This document shows, in pieces, positions 25,895 to 34,941 of a DNA stretch of 64,000 bases (its first letter is position 1; each line of letters opens with the position of its first letter). The translations under genes and the position numbers were made by a program. Under the pieces are notes generated by a model, which had not been told where the DNA came from, ran no database searches, and worked only from the letters and a program-made list of their open reading frames with translations. The stretch comes from Planctomycetota bacterium. Lineage in GTDB: Bacteria > Planctomycetota > UBA1135. The stretch lies in assembly GCA_021776795.1 (NCBI GenBank), contig JAJFFC010000012.1, forward strand, positions 238,724-302,723. The letters run 5' to 3'.

Positions 25895-27922
25895 GTGACC
25901 CGTCTCGAGCTGATCCGAAACTTCGGCATTCTTGCCCACATTGATGCGGGCAAGACCACGGTGAGTGAACGCATTTTGTTCGCGACCGGTATCGAGCATC
26001 GGATGGGGGAGGTGCACGACGGCACCGCCACGATGGATTGGATGGCGGAGGAGCGGGAGCGCGGCATCACCATTGGTGCAGCGGTCACGCATTGCCCTTG
26101 GAAGGGTTATGAGTTGCCCTTGATTGATACCCCCGGCCATGTCGACTTTAGTGCCGAGGTGGTGCGTTCCTTGCGCGTTTTAGACGGAGCGATTGTGGTG
26201 CTAGATGCCGTCGCTGGAGTGCAAGCGCAAACCGAAACCGTGGTGCGGCGCGCGCGCGAGCAGGAGCTGCCGCTGTTGCTTTTCGTCAATAAGATGGATC
26301 GCCTTGGCGCCGATTTCGCCCGTTCTGTGGCCGATGCCAAGGCCAAGCTCCATCCCGGGGTGGTTGCGGTGCAACTGCCTGCCTGGGATGGGGAGCGCTT
26401 CTGTGGCATCCTTGATTTGCTGACGATGCAGTTGGTGCAGTGGGAGTCGGGAAGCACCGAAATGGAGCCGCAATCGCGACCCATTCCGCAGGCCCTGCAC
26501 CAATCCGCCGCCGCCGCCCGAGAAACCCTGTGCGCCACGGTGGCCGAAGGTGAGGAGGACTTGGAAAACATCTTCCTGGAGTCCGGGGATTTACCTCAAG
26601 GGACTTTGCTCGCAGCCTTGCGCCGCGCCACGCTGGCTCGGCGTCTCGTCCCCGCCTTTGCTGGGAGTGCCTTGCACCAGATTGGAGTGTCCGGCTTGCT
26701 TGATGGCGTGGTGTCCTTTTTGCCCTCGCCGCTCGACCGTGCGCCCTTGATGGTGCGAGAGGCGGGCAGTGGGCGCGAAGTCGAGCTCGCTCCCGATGCA
26801 CAGGCTCCGCCTGCGTTGCTGGTATTTAAATTGCATCATGAGCGCCATGGTGAGCTGGCATTTTTGCGAATCTTTGCCGGCACCATCGACGAGGGTGATG
26901 CCTTGGTCAATTGTCGCAGCGGCGAGCGCATTCGGCTCCAACCCTTGCTGCGTCTGCACGCGGATCACCGCGAACGCCTAGCCTCGGCCGGGCCCGGTAT
27001 GTTGGTTGCGGTGCAGGGAGTCCATGGCGTTCGTACCGGAGACACCCTGTGCGCTCCTGAGCGGCAGCTGCTGTTGGCGCCAGTGGCCTTCCCCGATCCG
27101 GTCATCGCCCAAGCCGTCGAGGCGCATGATGCCGCTCGTCACGATGAACTCGAGCCGCTCCTGGACATGCTCACCCTGGAGGATCCCACCCTGTCCTGGT
27201 CCACCGATGAGAACAGTGGATTACACCTGTTGAGCGGCATGGGGGAGCTTCACCTCGAAGTTTCTCTTCATCGCCTGGAGAGGGAATTCGGATTACCGAT
27301 TTTGGCCAGTAGTCCACAGGTCAAGCTGATGGAGACCATTGGTCAGGCAGAGCGGGCTAGGGGTTGGTTGGAAATGCCCAGTGAACCGCCTCTCCGAGTC
27401 GATGTCGAGTTGGAAATCCGTCCCGAAGAGGCTGAAAACCCTGTTCTGGAGCTGGCCCCAGGTCTCAAGCCACTCCCGCAAGCCTGTTTGTCTGCTCTGC
27501 AGGCCGCAGACGCCCTTCACGGATGGCCTGGGCCCGGGGGGCATCCGCTAGGCTATTGCCGCATCATCCTGCATTCCTGGAAGCTCGACCCGCCTAGTGA
27601 GACCCTGCCACCAGGAGCTATTCAGGGCGCGATGCAAAACGCTCTGTGGCGCGGATTGCAGACGGATATGCAGCTGATGGAGCCGCGCATGCGCCTGATT
27701 GTGCGTGCACCCGAGGAATCCCTATCTGCGGTTTTGGCCGATCTCCAGCAGCGCCAGGCCGAGATAGAATCTTTGGACCAGGAAGAGGGTTGGGCTAAGG
27801 TCCACGCTCGTGTCGCGATGGCGCATTTCCTCGCCTATTCGACCTCACTGCGCTCGCAAACCAAAGGTCGTGGAGAGTTCCACCTGGAGCCAGACGGGTA
27901 TATGCCGCGGGTGTCTCGCTGA
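25895..27922 (+). CDS. EF-G2-like translation GTPase
   Basis: A 675-residue EF-G family GTPase with AHIDAGKT (14-21), the RGITI switch, DTPGHVDF and NKMD. It sits where fusA belongs, but it is divergent. In domain IV the tip motif HDVDSS of translocating EF-G is replaced by LDPPSETLPPG, and the surrounding segment resembles mitochondrial EF-G2 (GFM2), a ribosome-recycling factor. The end YSTSLRSQTKGRGEFHLE also fits. It is therefore more likely an EF-G2/spdEFG2-type recycling factor than the main translocase, which should be encoded elsewhere. The GTG start at 25895 gives the family N-terminus and lies six bases after the Tsr3-like stop; the in-frame start at 25844 would overlap that gene. 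Confidence 0.85.
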   Translation: MTRLELIRNFGILAHIDAGKTTVSERILFATGIEHRMGEVHDGTATMDWMAEERERGITIGAAVTHCPWKGYELPLIDTPGHVDFSAEVVRSLRVLDGAIVVLDAVAGVQAQTETVVRRAREQELPLLLFVNKMDRLGADFARSVADAKAKLHPGVVAVQLPAWDGERFCGILDLLTMQLVQWESGSTEMEPQSRPIPQALHQSAAAARETLCATVAEGEEDLENIFLESGDLPQGTLLAALRRATLARRLVPAFAGSALHQIGVSGLLDGVVSFLPSPLDRAPLMVREAGSGREVELAPDAQAPPALLVFKLHHERHGELAFLRIFAGTIDEGDALVNCRSGERIRLQPLLRLHADHRERLASAGPGMLVAVQGVHGVRTGDTLCAPERQLLLAPVAFPDPVIAQAVEAHDAARHDELEPLLDMLTLEDPTLSWSTDENSGLHLLSGMGELHLEVSLHRLEREFGLPILASSPQVKLMETIGQAERARGWLEMPSEPPLRVDVELEIRPEEAENPVLELAPGLKPLPQACLSALQAADALHGWPGPGGHPLGYCRIILHSWKLDPPSETLPPGAIQGAMQNALWRGLQTDMQLMEPRMRLIVRAPEESLSAVLADLQQRQAEIESLDQEEGWAKVHARVAMAHFLAYSTSLRSQTKGRGEFHLEPDGYMPRVSR

Positions 27923-27979
27923 CCTCGCCGCTTTTCTGTCCAAATGGGCTGAAATAGGGGAAAAAGGCCGTTTCGAGCC

Positions 27980-28007
27980 TTGACCGAGGGTCAGGGCCCC
28001 GTAGAAT
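27980..28007 (+). promoter_or_regulatory. Promoter of the S10-spc-alpha supercluster
   Basis: TTGACC at 27980-27985 and TAGAAT at 28002-28007 are 16 bases apart, the same spacing as at rpsL and the tRNA operon. It lies about 98 bases before rpsJ and after the EF-G2-like gene, so it is the likely start of the long ribosomal-protein transcript. Confidence 0.75.
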
Positions 28008-28027
28008 ACTCGGCCCCATTTTTGGGA

Positions 28028-28089
28028 AAGCCCCGGCAAATCTGGACCTAACTGCGGAATCCCCGTAGCGGATAGAGGACCCGGGGCTT
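28028..28089 (+). promoter_or_regulatory. Structured leader RNA upstream of rpsJ
   Basis: AAGCCCCGG (28028-28036) is complementary to CCGGGGCTT (28081-28089). Inside it CTGCGG and CCGTAG can form a second hairpin. The whole structure ends 15 bases before the rpsJ start. In E. coli an S10 leader is the site where L4 represses the operon; whether this unrelated-looking leader has that role is inference. Confidence 0.55.
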
Positions 28090-28104
28090 GAAGTCCATCT
28101 ACAC

Positions 28105-28410
28105 ATGGCGAACCGCATTCAGATCCGACTCGAAGCCTACGATTACGAGGCCATCGATCAGGCCACGGAATCGATCATCGAAGCCGCGCGCCTGACGGGG
28201 GTCAAGGTCTCTGGCCCCATCCCTCTTCCGACACGCATCGAGCGCTACACCGTGTTGCGCTCTCCGCACGTAAACAAGAAGGCACGCGAGCAATTTGAGA
28301 TCCGCACTCACAAGCGGCTCATGTACCTGCTCGAGCCGACTCCGCAGACCATCGACGTGCTCAACCGACTCGTCTTGTCTGCCGGTGTCGACGTCCGCAT
28401 CAAACTGTAG
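28105..28410 (+). CDS. rpsJ: 30S ribosomal protein S10
   Basis: S10 (101 residues, family about 102) is a component of the 30S head and, as NusE, a partner of NusG and NusB. The core [32 protein letters not shown] is conserved. First gene of the S10 operon, behind its own promoter and structured leader. Confidence 0.97.
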   Translation: MANRIQIRLEAYDYEAIDQATESIIEAARLTGVKVSGPIPLPTRIERYTVLRSPHVNKKAREQFEIRTHKRLMYLLEPTPQTIDVLNRLVLSAGVDVRIKL

Positions 28411-28484
28411 ACGTTGACCATCTTCCCGCATGATCCGCCAGGATCCTCTGCGATTTTCCCGACTTGGAAAGCGGGGCACCACCC

Positions 28485-29135
28485 ATGACTCAAAATAAAT
28501 TCCTGTTAGCACGTAAGAAGGGCATGACTCAGTTCTTCCGCGAGGACGGCTCTGTCGTTCCCGTGACGGTCCTTGAGGCCGGCCCGTGCACTGTGACCGG
28601 TCTCCGCGAGCCGGAGCGCGATGGCTACAGCGCCGTCCAAGTCGGTTTCATTCCCGCGCGCGACAAGCACGTCAACAAGCCGCAGTTGGTCGCCGCCGAA
28701 AAGGCAGGCGTCAAAGCCCACCGCGTGTTGCGTGAGTTTCGCGTCCCTGAGCTCAATGGCTACGAAGTCGGCCAAGAGCTCAACAGCTCCGTGTTCGAAG
28801 TCGGCGATATCGTCGACGTTGTGGGTACTTCGAAGGGCCGCGGTTTCGCCGGTACCATCAAGGCGCACAACTTCGCTCGTGGTAACGAAACGCACGGTTG
28901 TATGAACGTGCGGCGACCTGGCTCCATCGGCCAGTGCGCTTATCCGGGTCGCGTCTTTAAGGGGCAGCGCATGGGCAAGCACCTTGGTGCTGCACGTCGC
29001 ACCGTGAAGAACCTCGTCATTGAGTCGGTAGATGCCGAAAAGGGCCTTTTGCTGGTTCGTGGCGGCATTCCTGGTCCGCCGAACGGCCTGATTCAGGTCG
29101 CCGCCGCCAAGACCCCTAAGCCCCGGAGAAAGTAG
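28485..29135 (+). CDS. rplC: 50S ribosomal protein L3
   Basis: L3 (216 residues) reaches to the peptidyl-transferase centre. The GTSKGRGFAGTIKAHNF segment and the MGKHLGAARRTVKNL region are typical. The ATG at 28485 is preferred to an in-frame TTG at 28464, which adds seven non-conserved residues. Confidence 0.96.
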   Translation: MTQNKFLLARKKGMTQFFREDGSVVPVTVLEAGPCTVTGLREPERDGYSAVQVGFIPARDKHVNKPQLVAAEKAGVKAHRVLREFRVPELNGYEVGQELNSSVFEVGDIVDVVGTSKGRGFAGTIKAHNFARGNETHGCMNVRRPGSIGQCAYPGRVFKGQRMGKHLGAARRTVKNLVIESVDAEKGLLLVRGGIPGPPNGLIQVAAAKTPKPRRK

Positions 29136-29137
29136 TC

Positions 29138-29770
29138 ATGGTTTCCGTCCCTACCTACGACGTGGCTTCCGCCAAGGCCGGCAAGACCGAGGTCTCGCTT
29201 GCGCTCGGTGAGCAGCTGCTTTACCGCACCATGAAAGATGCGGTCGTGATGTACAACAGCAACCGTCGCCAAGGCGATGCGCATACCAAGACGCGCACCG
29301 AGCTGGCCGGACACGCTAAGAAGCCGTGGAAACAGAAGAAAACTGGCCGCGCTCGCGCCGGTGACCGCCGCAGCCCGTTGTGGGTTGGTGGTGCGACCAC
29401 CTTCGGTCCGCGCAACACGCGCCGCTGGGTGTATCACCTGCCGCAGCGTCAACGCCTTGTCGCCCTCGGCTCTGCCCTGCAAGGCAAGTTGGTCGACAAC
29501 GAAGTTCAGGTCGCTTCCGGCTTGAGCTTTGACAAGCCTTCTACGAAATCGGCCCAGGCCATTCTCGATGGCTGTGCCATGAAGGGTTCGGTGTTGGTTG
29601 TGCTCAAAGAGCAAAATGACACCACCTGGAGGAGCTTCCGCAACTTGGCCCGCGTCAGCGTGCGCCCAGCTAGCGATGTCAACGCTTACGACCTGCTTGC
29701 TCACAAGTGGGTGCTCGCGGAAGAAGGTGCCCTCGAGGTGCTCGCCGCTCGTCTTCCCGAAGCGAAGTGA
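29138..29770 (+). CDS. rplD: 50S ribosomal protein L4
   Basis: L4 (210 residues) lines the exit tunnel. The extended loop with TGRARAGDRRSPLWVGGATTFGP (shown here as its key residues) is present around residues 70-90. L4 represses the S10 operon in E. coli; the leader upstream of rpsJ is a possible target. It starts two bases after rplC. Confidence 0.96.
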   Translation: MVSVPTYDVASAKAGKTEVSLALGEQLLYRTMKDAVVMYNSNRRQGDAHTKTRTELAGHAKKPWKQKKTGRARAGDRRSPLWVGGATTFGPRNTRRWVYHLPQRQRLVALGSALQGKLVDNEVQVASGLSFDKPSTKSAQAILDGCAMKGSVLVVLKEQNDTTWRSFRNLARVSVRPASDVNAYDLLAHKWVLAEEGALEVLAARLPEAK

Positions 29771-29780
29771 GGCCTGAACG

Positions 29781-30068
29781 ATGCAAAAAGCCGAAGCATT
29801 CCAACTGATTCTGAAGCCCGTGCTGACGGAGAAGAGCACGTGGGAGCAGGAAAATCGCAACTCCTACCGCTTTGAAGTGGCAGGTGGCGCCAACCGCATT
29901 GAGATCGCGCAAGCCATCGAGATGCTGTTCGAGGTCAAGGTGGACTCAGTCAACACCATGATCCGTTCGGGCAAGACTCGGCGCCGTGGCGCCAGCGTCT
30001 TTGTCCAGTCCCCACGCAAGATTGCCATTGTCAAGCTTGCAGACGGCGAAAAAATCGACCTCCTCTAA
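29781..30068 (+). CDS. rplW: 50S ribosomal protein L23
   Basis: L23 (95 residues) sits at the tunnel exit and docks trigger factor and SRP. ILKPVLTEKSTWEQE at the N-terminus and the strand VDSVNTMIRSGKTRRRG are conserved. It lies between L4 and L2 as in the usual S10 operon. Confidence 0.95.
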   Translation: MQKAEAFQLILKPVLTEKSTWEQENRNSYRFEVAGGANRIEIAQAIEMLFEVKVDSVNTMIRSGKTRRRGASVFVQSPRKIAIVKLADGEKIDLL

Positions 30069-30100
30069 GCCAGCAGATCAGCTGACCGGAGTCCAAAATA

Positions 30101-30934
30101 ATGGGAATTAAGTACTACAAACCGACCTCACCTGGCCGCCGCGGCGGATCGGTGTTGGATCGGGCGGAGCTCACACGGCAGACCCCCGAGAAGAGTCTGC
30201 TTGCTCCGCTTAAGAAGACCGGCGGTCGCAACAACCGCGGCCGTGTCACTGCTTGGCATCGTGGTGGCGGCCATAAGCGTCGTTATCGCATCATCGACTT
30301 CAAGCGCAACAAGGACGGCGTGCCGGCCACGGTCGCTCATATTGAGTATGACCCGAACCGCACCGCCTACATTGCCTTGCTGCACTACGCCGATGGCGAA
30401 AAGCGCTACATCCTCTGGCCTAAGGGTCTGAAGCAGGGCGACCTGGTGTCCTCCGGCCCAGATGCCGAGCCCAAAGTTGGCTGCTCGATGGAGCTTGGCC
30501 ACCTTCCTCTCGGTATGGAAGTGCACAACATTGAGTTGCGTCCTGGCCAGGGCGCCAAGATGGTCCGTACCGCTGGTGCTTCGGCACGTTTGGCTGCCCG
30601 CGAGGGTGACTACGCGCTGATTTCTCTGCCTTCTGGTGAGCTGCGTCGCATTCACGTGCGTTGCCGCGCCACGGTAGGGGAAGTCGGCAACGCCGACCAC
30701 CAAAACGTCAAGCTCGGTAAGGCCGGGCGCAGCCGCCACATGGGCAAGCGTCCGCATGTCCGTGGTGTCGCCATGTATCCCGCTGCTCACCCACATGGTG
30801 GTGGCGAGGGTCGTACCAAAGGTAAGCACCCGGTTTCGCCGTGGGGCAAGCCTGCCAAGGGCCAGAAGACGCGCAACAAGCGCAAGCCTACGAACAAGTT
30901 CATCGTCCGTCGTCGCCCGAAGGGTGTTCGCTAA
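30101..30934 (+). CDS. rplB: 50S ribosomal protein L2
   Basis: L2 (277 residues) is required for subunit association and peptidyl transfer. The N-terminal [10 protein letters not shown], the [19 protein letters not shown] segment and the C-terminal [20 protein letters not shown] region with the conserved histidine are all present. Confidence 0.98.
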   Translation: MGIKYYKPTSPGRRGGSVLDRAELTRQTPEKSLLAPLKKTGGRNNRGRVTAWHRGGGHKRRYRIIDFKRNKDGVPATVAHIEYDPNRTAYIALLHYADGEKRYILWPKGLKQGDLVSSGPDAEPKVGCSMELGHLPLGMEVHNIELRPGQGAKMVRTAGASARLAAREGDYALISLPSGELRRIHVRCRATVGEVGNADHQNVKLGKAGRSRHMGKRPHVRGVAMYPAAHPHGGGEGRTKGKHPVSPWGKPAKGQKTRNKRKPTNKFIVRRRPKGVR

Positions 30935-30970
30935 TCTCGGATTTCCTAGCTACTACGGAGCACAGACAGC

Positions 30971-31231
30971 ATGACTCGCAGCATCAAGAAAGGTCCCTGG
31001 ATCGAGCCGCGCTTGCAGCGTAAGGTCGATAAGGCCAAGACTGCAGGCGACAAGAAGCCCATTAAGACCTGGGCCCGCGCCTCAACCATCACTCCGGACT
31101 ATGTCGGCATGACCTTCATGGTTCACAACGGTCGACAGTTCCTCAAGGTGTACATCACCGAGGACATGGTGGGTCACCGTCTCGGCGAGTTTTCGCCGAC
31201 GCGCACCTTCCGCGGCCACGACAAGAAGTAA
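30971..31231 (+). CDS. rpsS: 30S ribosomal protein S19
   Basis: S19 (86 residues) binds the 30S head next to S13. [19 protein letters not shown] and [18 protein letters not shown] are family signatures. It lies between L2 and L22. Confidence 0.97.
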   Translation: MTRSIKKGPWIEPRLQRKVDKAKTAGDKKPIKTWARASTITPDYVGMTFMVHNGRQFLKVYITEDMVGHRLGEFSPTRTFRGHDKK

Positions 31232-31257
31232 TCCAAGGAGACTAGAGAACTTCTCCC

Positions 31258-31608
31258 ATGCAATACCGCGCATCCCATCGTTACGCCCACATGTCGGCGA
31301 AAAAGGCCCGCTCCGCAGCGGACCTAATTCGCGGCCTGGACGTCAACCGCGCCATGATTCTGCTCGAGGCCCATCCCTCGCGTGGCGCGGCCATCTTCCG
31401 CAAAGTGCTCAAGTCTGCTGTGGCTAACGCCGGCCAGAATGACACTGTGGATGTCGACACTCTGGTCGTCGCTGACGCCCGTGTTGATGAAGGTCCGTTG
31501 ATTCACGGCCGACCCCGTTTCCGCCCAGGCCCAATGGGCCGCGCGATGCCTCTGCGTCGTCGCACTTCGCACTTCCGCATCGCCGTCTCCGAAAAGAACG
31601 CCAGTTAA
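31258..31608 (+). CDS. rplV: 50S ribosomal protein L22
   Basis: L22 (116 residues) contributes the tunnel constriction loop. The HMSAKKARSAADLIRG N-terminus and the C-terminal RPRFRPGPMGRAMPLRRRTSH hairpin are clear. It ends one base before rpsC starts. Confidence 0.96.
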   Translation: MQYRASHRYAHMSAKKARSAADLIRGLDVNRAMILLEAHPSRGAAIFRKVLKSAVANAGQNDTVDVDTLVVADARVDEGPLIHGRPRFRPGPMGRAMPLRRRTSHFRIAVSEKNAS

Positions 31609-31609
31609 T

Positions 31610-32242
31610 ATGGGACAGAAAATCCACCCCATCGGTTTCCGCATTGGCATCAGTGAGCCTTGGCGCTCGCGCTGGTTTGCCCGCGGCAAGGATTACCCGG
31701 CCCGCGTCCTCATGGACTACAAAGTGCGTCAGCTGATTAAGAATCGCTTTCGCAAGGGCATCATTTCGCGGATTGATATCCAGCAGCGCGGCGATCGCAT
31801 GACGATTACCCTGCTCGCGACCCGTAAGGGCGAAGTGATCGGACGCGGCTACGCCACGCGTGACCAACTGGTTGCTGATCTAGAAAAGATCACCGGTTTG
31901 GAAGTCAAGCTCGACATCCAAGAAGTGCGGCACTGGGACTTGGATTCCCAGACCGTCGCTGAGAACTTGGCTGCCGCGATTGAGCGTCGTGTCTCTCCTC
32001 GCTACCAAATGAAGCGCATCATGGAGAACACCATGAACGCTGGTGCACAGGGAGTCAAGATCCAAGTCTCTGGCCGCATCGACGGTAAAGAGATGAGCCG
32101 CACCATGAACACTCGCCAGGGCCGCGTGCCTTTGACGACCCTGTCCTTGCGTGTGGATTACGGCTTCTCTGAAGCCTTGACCACCTACGGCGTCCTTGGC
32201 GTCAAGGTTTGGATTTTCACCGGCGAGAGCATTCGCGCCTAG
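31610..32242 (+). CDS. rpsC: 30S ribosomal protein S3
   Basis: S3 (210 residues) forms the mRNA entry helicase site. MGQKIHPIGFRIGI and the C-terminal GVKIQVSGRIDGKEMSRT and YGVLGVKVWIFTGE motifs are intact, and the KH domain lies between. It is packed against rplV. Confidence 0.97.
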   Translation: MGQKIHPIGFRIGISEPWRSRWFARGKDYPARVLMDYKVRQLIKNRFRKGIISRIDIQQRGDRMTITLLATRKGEVIGRGYATRDQLVADLEKITGLEVKLDIQEVRHWDLDSQTVAENLAAAIERRVSPRYQMKRIMENTMNAGAQGVKIQVSGRIDGKEMSRTMNTRQGRVPLTTLSLRVDYGFSEALTTYGVLGVKVWIFTGESIRA

Positions 32243-32273
32243 GCCATCAAGCAAAGGATAAAGGAGAACACCA

Positions 32274-32780
32274 ATGTTGATGCCGAAGAGAACCAAGTAC
32301 CGCAAGTGGCACCGCGGGAAAATTAAGGGCACCTATCGCTGTCAGAAGCCTGACGGTAAGGGGCCGGCTGGTCGCAATATGCACCGCCGTTACATCATGA
32401 CGCCAAACAAGCGCGTCAGCCGCGAGCAAGCCTCGCGCGGAAACACCGTGGCCTTTGGCGAATTCGGTTTGCAGGCCTTGGAGTGGTGCTGGCTCAACGC
32501 GCGCACCATCGAGGCTGGGCGTATTGCCTGTAACCGGGCAATGGGCGAGGGCCGAATGTGGATCCGCGTCTTCCCGCACAAGCCTGTGACCAAGAAGCCA
32601 CAAGAGGTGCGCATGGGTTCGGGTAAAGGCGATGTCGACCGCTGGGTCGCTGTGGTCCGTCCGGGCACGGTGATTTACGAAATCGGTGGCGTGCAGGCGG
32701 AGACCGCCCGCAAAGCCTTCAACCGCGTGGCGCACAAAATGCCTGTGCGTGTGCGCATGATCGCGAAGAAAACCATCTAA
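32274..32780 (+). CDS. rplP: 50S ribosomal protein L16 with N-terminal insertion
   Basis: L16 helps place the A-site tRNA. Conserved blocks are MLMPKRTKYRKWHRGK at the start, VAFGEFGLQALE, and WIRVFPHKPVTKKPQEVRMG. The protein has 168 residues against about 137 in most bacteria. The difference is an insertion of about 30 residues (roughly 19-52, containing Cys23 and many Arg/Lys) between the conserved start and the SRGNTVAFGEFG block. The frame is unbroken and the insert has similar base composition, so it is a true variant and not a frameshift. Confidence 0.96.
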   Translation: MLMPKRTKYRKWHRGKIKGTYRCQKPDGKGPAGRNMHRRYIMTPNKRVSREQASRGNTVAFGEFGLQALEWCWLNARTIEAGRIACNRAMGEGRMWIRVFPHKPVTKKPQEVRMGSGKGDVDRWVAVVRPGTVIYEIGGVQAETARKAFNRVAHKMPVRVRMIAKKTI

Positions 32781-32793
32781 TCGGAGTCGAAAC

Positions 32794-33006
32794 ATGAAAG
32801 CCAATGAAATCCGCGGCAAGGAGAACAGTGAGATTCTGTTCGACACCGAAAAACTCGAAAACGAGCTCTTCGAAATGCGCTTCCGTTCCCTCACCGAGGG
32901 CAATCAGGACCCATCGAAAATCAAGCGTCATCGTCGTGATATCGCACGTCTGAAGACCATCCTCCAGGAGCGCGAGCTTCACATTCGTGGCCAGGAGCCT
33001 CGCTAA
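32794..33006 (+). CDS. rpmC: 50S ribosomal protein L29
   Basis: L29 (70 residues) is a two-helix protein at the tunnel exit. MKANEIRGKENSEILFDTEKLENELFEMRF aligns with the family, and the second helix ends in HRRDIARLKTILQERE. Placed between L16 and S17 as usual. Confidence 0.93.
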   Translation: MKANEIRGKENSEILFDTEKLENELFEMRFRSLTEGNQDPSKIKRHRRDIARLKTILQERELHIRGQEPR

Positions 33007-33032
33007 GTGCCTAGCGCTTAGAGGAGAAAATC

Positions 33033-33317
33033 ATGACTGAGCAAAGTAAGCAAGAAACCCCACGTGGCACCCGTAAGGAGCTCGTTGGCGAGGTGGTGTC
33101 TAACAAAATGGACAAAACCATCACCGTGCGCGTGGAGCGCGCGACCCAGCACGCGCTGTATCGTAAGACCATTCGCGTGCGCAAGAAGTTCTACGCACAC
33201 GATGAGAACAACGAAGCCATGGTTGGCGATCGCGTAGAGATCATGGGCACCCGCCCTCTGAGTGCTAAGAAAGCTTGGCGTTTGGTGCGGATTCTCGACA
33301 AGGCACCGCGGGAGTAA
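33033..33317 (+). CDS. rpsQ: 30S ribosomal protein S17
   Basis: S17 (94 residues) is an OB-fold primary 16S rRNA binder. [23 protein letters not shown] and the [22 protein letters not shown] core are conserved. A short N-terminal extension of about ten polar residues precedes the domain. GGAG lies just before the start. Confidence 0.96.
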   Translation: MTEQSKQETPRGTRKELVGEVVSNKMDKTITVRVERATQHALYRKTIRVRKKFYAHDENNEAMVGDRVEIMGTRPLSAKKAWRLVRILDKAPRE

Positions 33318-33356
33318 TCCCAGTCCTGAAACCCAGATAAGCCAGGGAAAAAGAAC

Positions 33357-33725
33357 ATGATCCAGATGCAAACCCGTTTGACCGTCGCTGATAACAGCGG
33401 CGCCAAGGAAGTGATGTGCATCAAGGTGCTTGGTGGCTCCGGCCGCCAGTTCGCCAGCGTCGGCGATGTCGTCATTGCTTCGGTCAAGAAGTCTCAGCCA
33501 GGTGCTGAGATTAAGACCGGTGAAGTAGTGCGCGGCGTCATCGTCCGCACACGCCAAAAGGTCCGTCGTCGTGACGGCTCTTACGTCAAGTTCGACGGCA
33601 ACGCGCTTTGCCTCGTCGACAAGGACAACAACCCGCGCGGAACACGCATCTTTGGTGCTGTCGCGCGCGAACTTCGCGAGCGTAGCTTCATGAAGATTGT
33701 TTCGCTTGCTCAGGAGGTAGTCTGA
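33357..33725 (+). CDS. rplN: 50S ribosomal protein L14
   Basis: L14 (122 residues) sits at the subunit interface. [27 protein letters not shown] and the C-terminal [22 protein letters not shown] are near-invariant family segments. One base separates its stop from rplX. Confidence 0.98.
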   Translation: MIQMQTRLTVADNSGAKEVMCIKVLGGSGRQFASVGDVVIASVKKSQPGAEIKTGEVVRGVIVRTRQKVRRRDGSYVKFDGNALCLVDKDNNPRGTRIFGAVARELRERSFMKIVSLAQEVV

Positions 33726-33726
33726 G

Positions 33727-34035
33727 ATGCACATCAAAGTGAATGATGAAGTGCAGGTTATGGCAGGCAATAACCGCGGTAAACGCGGCAAAGTCATGCG
33801 GATTCTGCACAAAGAAGGCCGAGTTTTGGTCGAGGGCGTCAACGTGCGCCTGAAGAACCTGCAGAAAACTCAGGCCAATCCCCAAGGCGGTCAGGTGGAG
33901 AAGGAATTCGCCATCGACCTCTCCAACGTGCTGCTTTGGTCTGAAAAGGCCGGCAAAGGCGTGCGTACCAAGATGGTCGCTGAAGGCGACAAGAAGGTCC
34001 GCGTCGGCATCCCCTGTGGCACCAAGTTCGATTGA
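33727..34035 (+). CDS. rplX: 50S ribosomal protein L24
   Basis: L24 (102 residues) is a KOW-domain assembly protein. The KOW motif DEVQVMAGNNRGKRGKVMRI is at the N-terminus and VEGVNVRLKNLQKTQANPQGG follows. Confidence 0.96.
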   Translation: MHIKVNDEVQVMAGNNRGKRGKVMRILHKEGRVLVEGVNVRLKNLQKTQANPQGGQVEKEFAIDLSNVLLWSEKAGKGVRTKMVAEGDKKVRVGIPCGTKFD

Positions 34036-34040
34036 GAATC

Positions 34041-34592
34041 ATGTCTCGTCTCTCTGACCACTACCGCGACACGGTCGCGCCTCAAATGAAGGAGAAGTTC
34101 TCCTTCAACAATCCAAACGAATTGCCTCGCCTGACCAAGATTGTGGTCTCGATGGGTGTGGGTAAAGCAGTGGAAAACAAATCGCGCATCGATGCCGCGG
34201 TCAAGGACCTCGCCATGATTACTGGTCAAAAGCCAGTGGTGCGTAAGTCCACCAAATCCGTTTCCGGATTCCGCCTGCGTGAAGACATGCCGGTTGGCTG
34301 CATGGTGACCTTGCGTGGCGCCCGCATGTTCGAGTTCATGGATCGCCTGATTTCGGTGGTTCTTCCTCGTATTCGTGACTTCCAAGGCGTCAAAGCAAAC
34401 TTCGATGGTCGCGGCAACTTCAGCCTCGGTCTGACCGAGCAAAGCTTGTTCCCTGAGATTGACCTCGACCGTGTCGAGTTCCAGCAGGGCATGAACATCA
34501 CTATTGTCAACACCGCACGTTCCGACGAAGAAGGCCGCGCCCTTCTCGATGGTTTTGGCATGCCCTTTAAGCGCCCACGGGGCGAGGAATAA
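34041..34592 (+). CDS. rplE: 50S ribosomal protein L5
   Basis: L5 (183 residues) binds 5S rRNA in the central protuberance. [17 protein letters not shown] and [21 protein letters not shown] are family motifs. The ATG at 34041 is preferred to an in-frame TTG at 34032 that would overlap the end of rplX. Confidence 0.97.
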   Translation: MSRLSDHYRDTVAPQMKEKFSFNNPNELPRLTKIVVSMGVGKAVENKSRIDAAVKDLAMITGQKPVVRKSTKSVSGFRLREDMPVGCMVTLRGARMFEFMDRLISVVLPRIRDFQGVKANFDGRGNFSLGLTEQSLFPEIDLDRVEFQQGMNITIVNTARSDEEGRALLDGFGMPFKRPRGEE

Positions 34593-34594
34593 CC

Positions 34595-34900
34595 ATGGCT
34601 AAGACAAGTGCCAAATACCGAGAAATCAAGCGTCAGCGCCTAGTTGCGCAATACGCCGAGCGCCGTGCCGAATTGGTCAAGGTGCTGAAAGACCCCGAGG
34701 CTAGCCTCGAGGACAAGACCGAAGCTTACAAGGCCATTGGGCGCATGCCGCGCGATGCCAGTAAGGTTCGTCTGCATAACCGCTGTTCCATCACAGGCCG
34801 TCCACGCGCATACTTGCGCCGCTTCGGCATCTCCCGCCTCGTTCTGCGTCGCCTCGCCCATGCTGGTGAGCTTCCGGGCGTGCGCAAATCCTCCTGGTAG
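34595..34900 (+). CDS. rpsN: 30S ribosomal protein S14 (zinc-free type)
   Basis: S14 (101 residues) belongs to the long, zinc-free class: no CxxC pairs are present. [24 protein letters not shown] near the C-terminus is diagnostic. It lies two bases after rplE and before rpsH, the normal spc order. Confidence 0.96.
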   Translation: MAKTSAKYREIKRQRLVAQYAERRAELVKVLKDPEASLEDKTEAYKAIGRMPRDASKVRLHNRCSITGRPRAYLRRFGISRLVLRRLAHAGELPGVRKSSW

Positions 34901-34941
34901 GTCCAGACGACGCCTCCCGCGTCCTTTCCGAGGAAACCACC

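Noticed and set aside
25895-27922. Naming this gene fusA because of its position
   Set aside because: The domain IV tip motif is missing and the C-terminal half looks like EF-G2, so the canonical name would mislead.
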